Below, piece by piece: positions 6,933 through 7,066 of a DNA stretch of 7,066 nt (positions within the stretch are counted from its first letter, which is position 1; every line of letters begins with the position of its first letter). The notes below the pieces were generated by a model. The model saw only the letters and a list, made by a program, of their open reading frames with translations. It was not told the origin of the DNA and searched no databases. The stretch comes from an uncultured bacterium (lineage in GTDB: Bacteria > Actinomycetota > Coriobacteriia > Coriobacteriales > Coriobacteriaceae). The DNA lies in NCBI GenBank assembly GCA_905215945.1, contig CAJMRZ010000072.1:1-7066 (forward strand). The letters are read 5' to 3'. The position numbers were made by a program, and so were the translations under genes.

Positions 6933-6961
6933 ATAATATGGGGAACCGCCCCATTTTTCAA
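6933..6961 (-). promoter_or_regulatory. Sigma-70/sigma-A type promoter of the mraZ operon
   Basis: The -35 box TTGAAA (6961-6956) and the -10 box TATTAT (6938-6933) each match the vegetative consensus at five of six positions and are separated by exactly 17 bp. Transcription would start near 6926-6927, giving a leader of about 60 nt before the mraZ ATG. This is the only strong promoter I find in the window and could drive all seven genes. Confidence 0.82.
6938..6954 (-). repeat. Inverted repeat filling the promoter spacer, copy 1 of the GGGGYGGTTCCCC element
   Basis: The coding strand reads ATGGGGCGGTTCCCCAT: perfect six-base arms around CGGTT. It occupies the -35/-10 spacer and shares one base with the -10 box. 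A protein bound here would block RNA polymerase, or twist the spacer as MerR-type activators do. The second copy starts 37 bp downstream. Confidence 0.7.
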
Positions 6962-6968
6962 CACCTTT

Positions 6969-6994
6969 CCCCACCCCTTCACCCACCCCGCCCC
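6969..6994 (-). other. Predicted G-quadruplex motif upstream of the -35 box
   Basis: On the coding strand five runs of three to four G (4, 4, 3, 4 and 4) are separated by loops of 1, 1, 4 and 1 nt. This fits the standard four-tract G-quadruplex rule with a spare tract. It ends 7 bp before the -35 box. Folding is predicted from sequence only, and the same bases form the candidate MraZ boxes. Confidence 0.6.
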
Positions 6995-7009
6995 ACCATT
7001 CCACCCCCA

Positions 7010-7049
7010 ATATGTTGTAAAACACCCCCGAGCATATGTTCGAAAACAC
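7010..7049. repeat. Direct repeat pair ATATGTT-N2-AAAACAC
   Basis: On the plus strand, 7010-7025 and 7034-7049 match at 14 of 16 bases, differing only at the two bases after ATATGTT (GT versus CG). The copies are 24 bp apart. A third ATATGTT follows at 7051-7057, and the 11-mer CAATATGTTGT occurs twice (7008-7018 and 7049-7059), 41 bp apart. Confidence 0.65.
7029..7042. promoter_or_regulatory. LexA-like (SOS) box with one mismatch
   Basis: The plus strand reads CGAGCATATGTTCG, matching the Gram-positive LexA palindrome CGAACATATGTTCG at 13 of 14 positions; the mismatch is in the left GAAC half. It lies about 68 bp upstream of the mraZ -35 box, farther than usual for a repressor of that promoter. 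It could instead serve a gene beyond the right edge. Confidence 0.4.
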
Positions 7050-7063
7050 AATATGTTGTGTTT
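7044..7063. repeat. 20-bp inverted repeat near the right edge
   Basis: AAACACAATATGTTGTGTTT has perfect eight-base arms around TATG. It is AT-rich and has no following T run of terminator type, so a protein-binding palindrome is more likely than a terminator. It contains the third ATATGTT element. Confidence 0.6.
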
Positions 7064-7066
7064 GCA

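Larger units (their letters stand above)
6909..7007 (-). repeat. Six GGGGYGG repeats, candidate MraZ-binding boxes
   Basis: The heptamer GGGGTGG or GGGGCGG occurs on the coding strand at 7007-7001, 6994-6988, 6989-6983, 6977-6971, 6952-6946 and 6915-6909. Within it, TGGG boxes begin at 7009, 6995, 6985, 6973 and 6953. The pair at 6995 and 6985 (TGGGGCGGGGTGGGT) has the five-base spacing known for E. coli MraZ sites, which are TGGGN repeats. Assignment to MraZ is inference. Confidence 0.5.
6865..7066 (-). promoter_or_regulatory. Regulatory region upstream of mraZ and the dcw cluster
   Basis: No reading frame here looks like a gene. On the coding strand, from far to near, it contains an AT-rich block with three ATATGTT elements (7010-7063), a G-rich tract with almost no C (7008-6969), a sigma-70-type promoter (6961-6933), a leader of about 60 nt with a GC hairpin (6917-6901), and the mraZ Shine-Dalgarno sequence (6877-6871). 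The gene beyond the right edge is unknown, so part of this block may belong to a divergent or upstream gene. Confidence 0.8.

Noticed and set aside
7044..7063. The 20-bp palindrome as a rho-independent terminator of an upstream gene
   Set aside because: The stem is AT-rich and only three or four T residues follow, so a protein-binding palindrome is the better reading.

Overview
The window carries the front part of a dcw (division and cell wall) cluster, all on the minus strand. Read in the direction of transcription, from right to left, the order is mraZ, rsmH (mraW), a small ftsL-type gene, a class B penicillin-binding protein (ftsI/pbpB), murF, mraY and the first 138 codons of murD, which the left edge cuts. 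The genes are closely packed (gaps of 20, 90, 17, 127, 3 and 9 nt), so one operon is likely. I see no RNA genes, mobile elements, CRISPR arrays or foreign genes.

The source is most likely a moderately GC-rich Gram-positive bacterium of the Actinomycetota, probably class Coriobacteriia (Collinsella or a relative). This rests on overall base composition, the basic Gly/Arg/Ser-rich tail on FtsI, an FtsI without PASTA domains, and the recognisable but divergent Mur proteins. It is an inference from memory of these families, not a database match.

Positions 1-2872 hold the cytoplasmic and membrane steps of peptidoglycan precursor synthesis: murD adds D-Glu, murF adds D-Ala-D-Ala, and mraY makes lipid I. 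Positions 3000-5353 hold the septal machinery: transpeptidase FtsI and its likely partner FtsL. Positions 5444-6864 hold rsmH (16S rRNA methyltransferase) and mraZ (transcriptional regulator of the cluster). murE, which usually lies between ftsI and murF, is absent; a 127-bp non-coding gap occupies its place.

The least ordinary part is the 202 bp upstream of mraZ (6865-7066). It has a near-consensus sigma-70-type promoter (TTGAAA, 17 bp, TATTAT). Two matching inverted repeats share the core GGGGYGGTTCCCC; one fills the -35/-10 spacer and the other lies in the transcribed leader. There are six copies of GGGGYGG, with TGGG boxes resembling known MraZ sites and a strong G-quadruplex motif. Farther upstream is an AT-rich cluster of three ATATGTT elements, one of which is a one-mismatch LexA (SOS) box. 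No new multi-gene system is visible. The novelty, if any, lies in the control of this operon.
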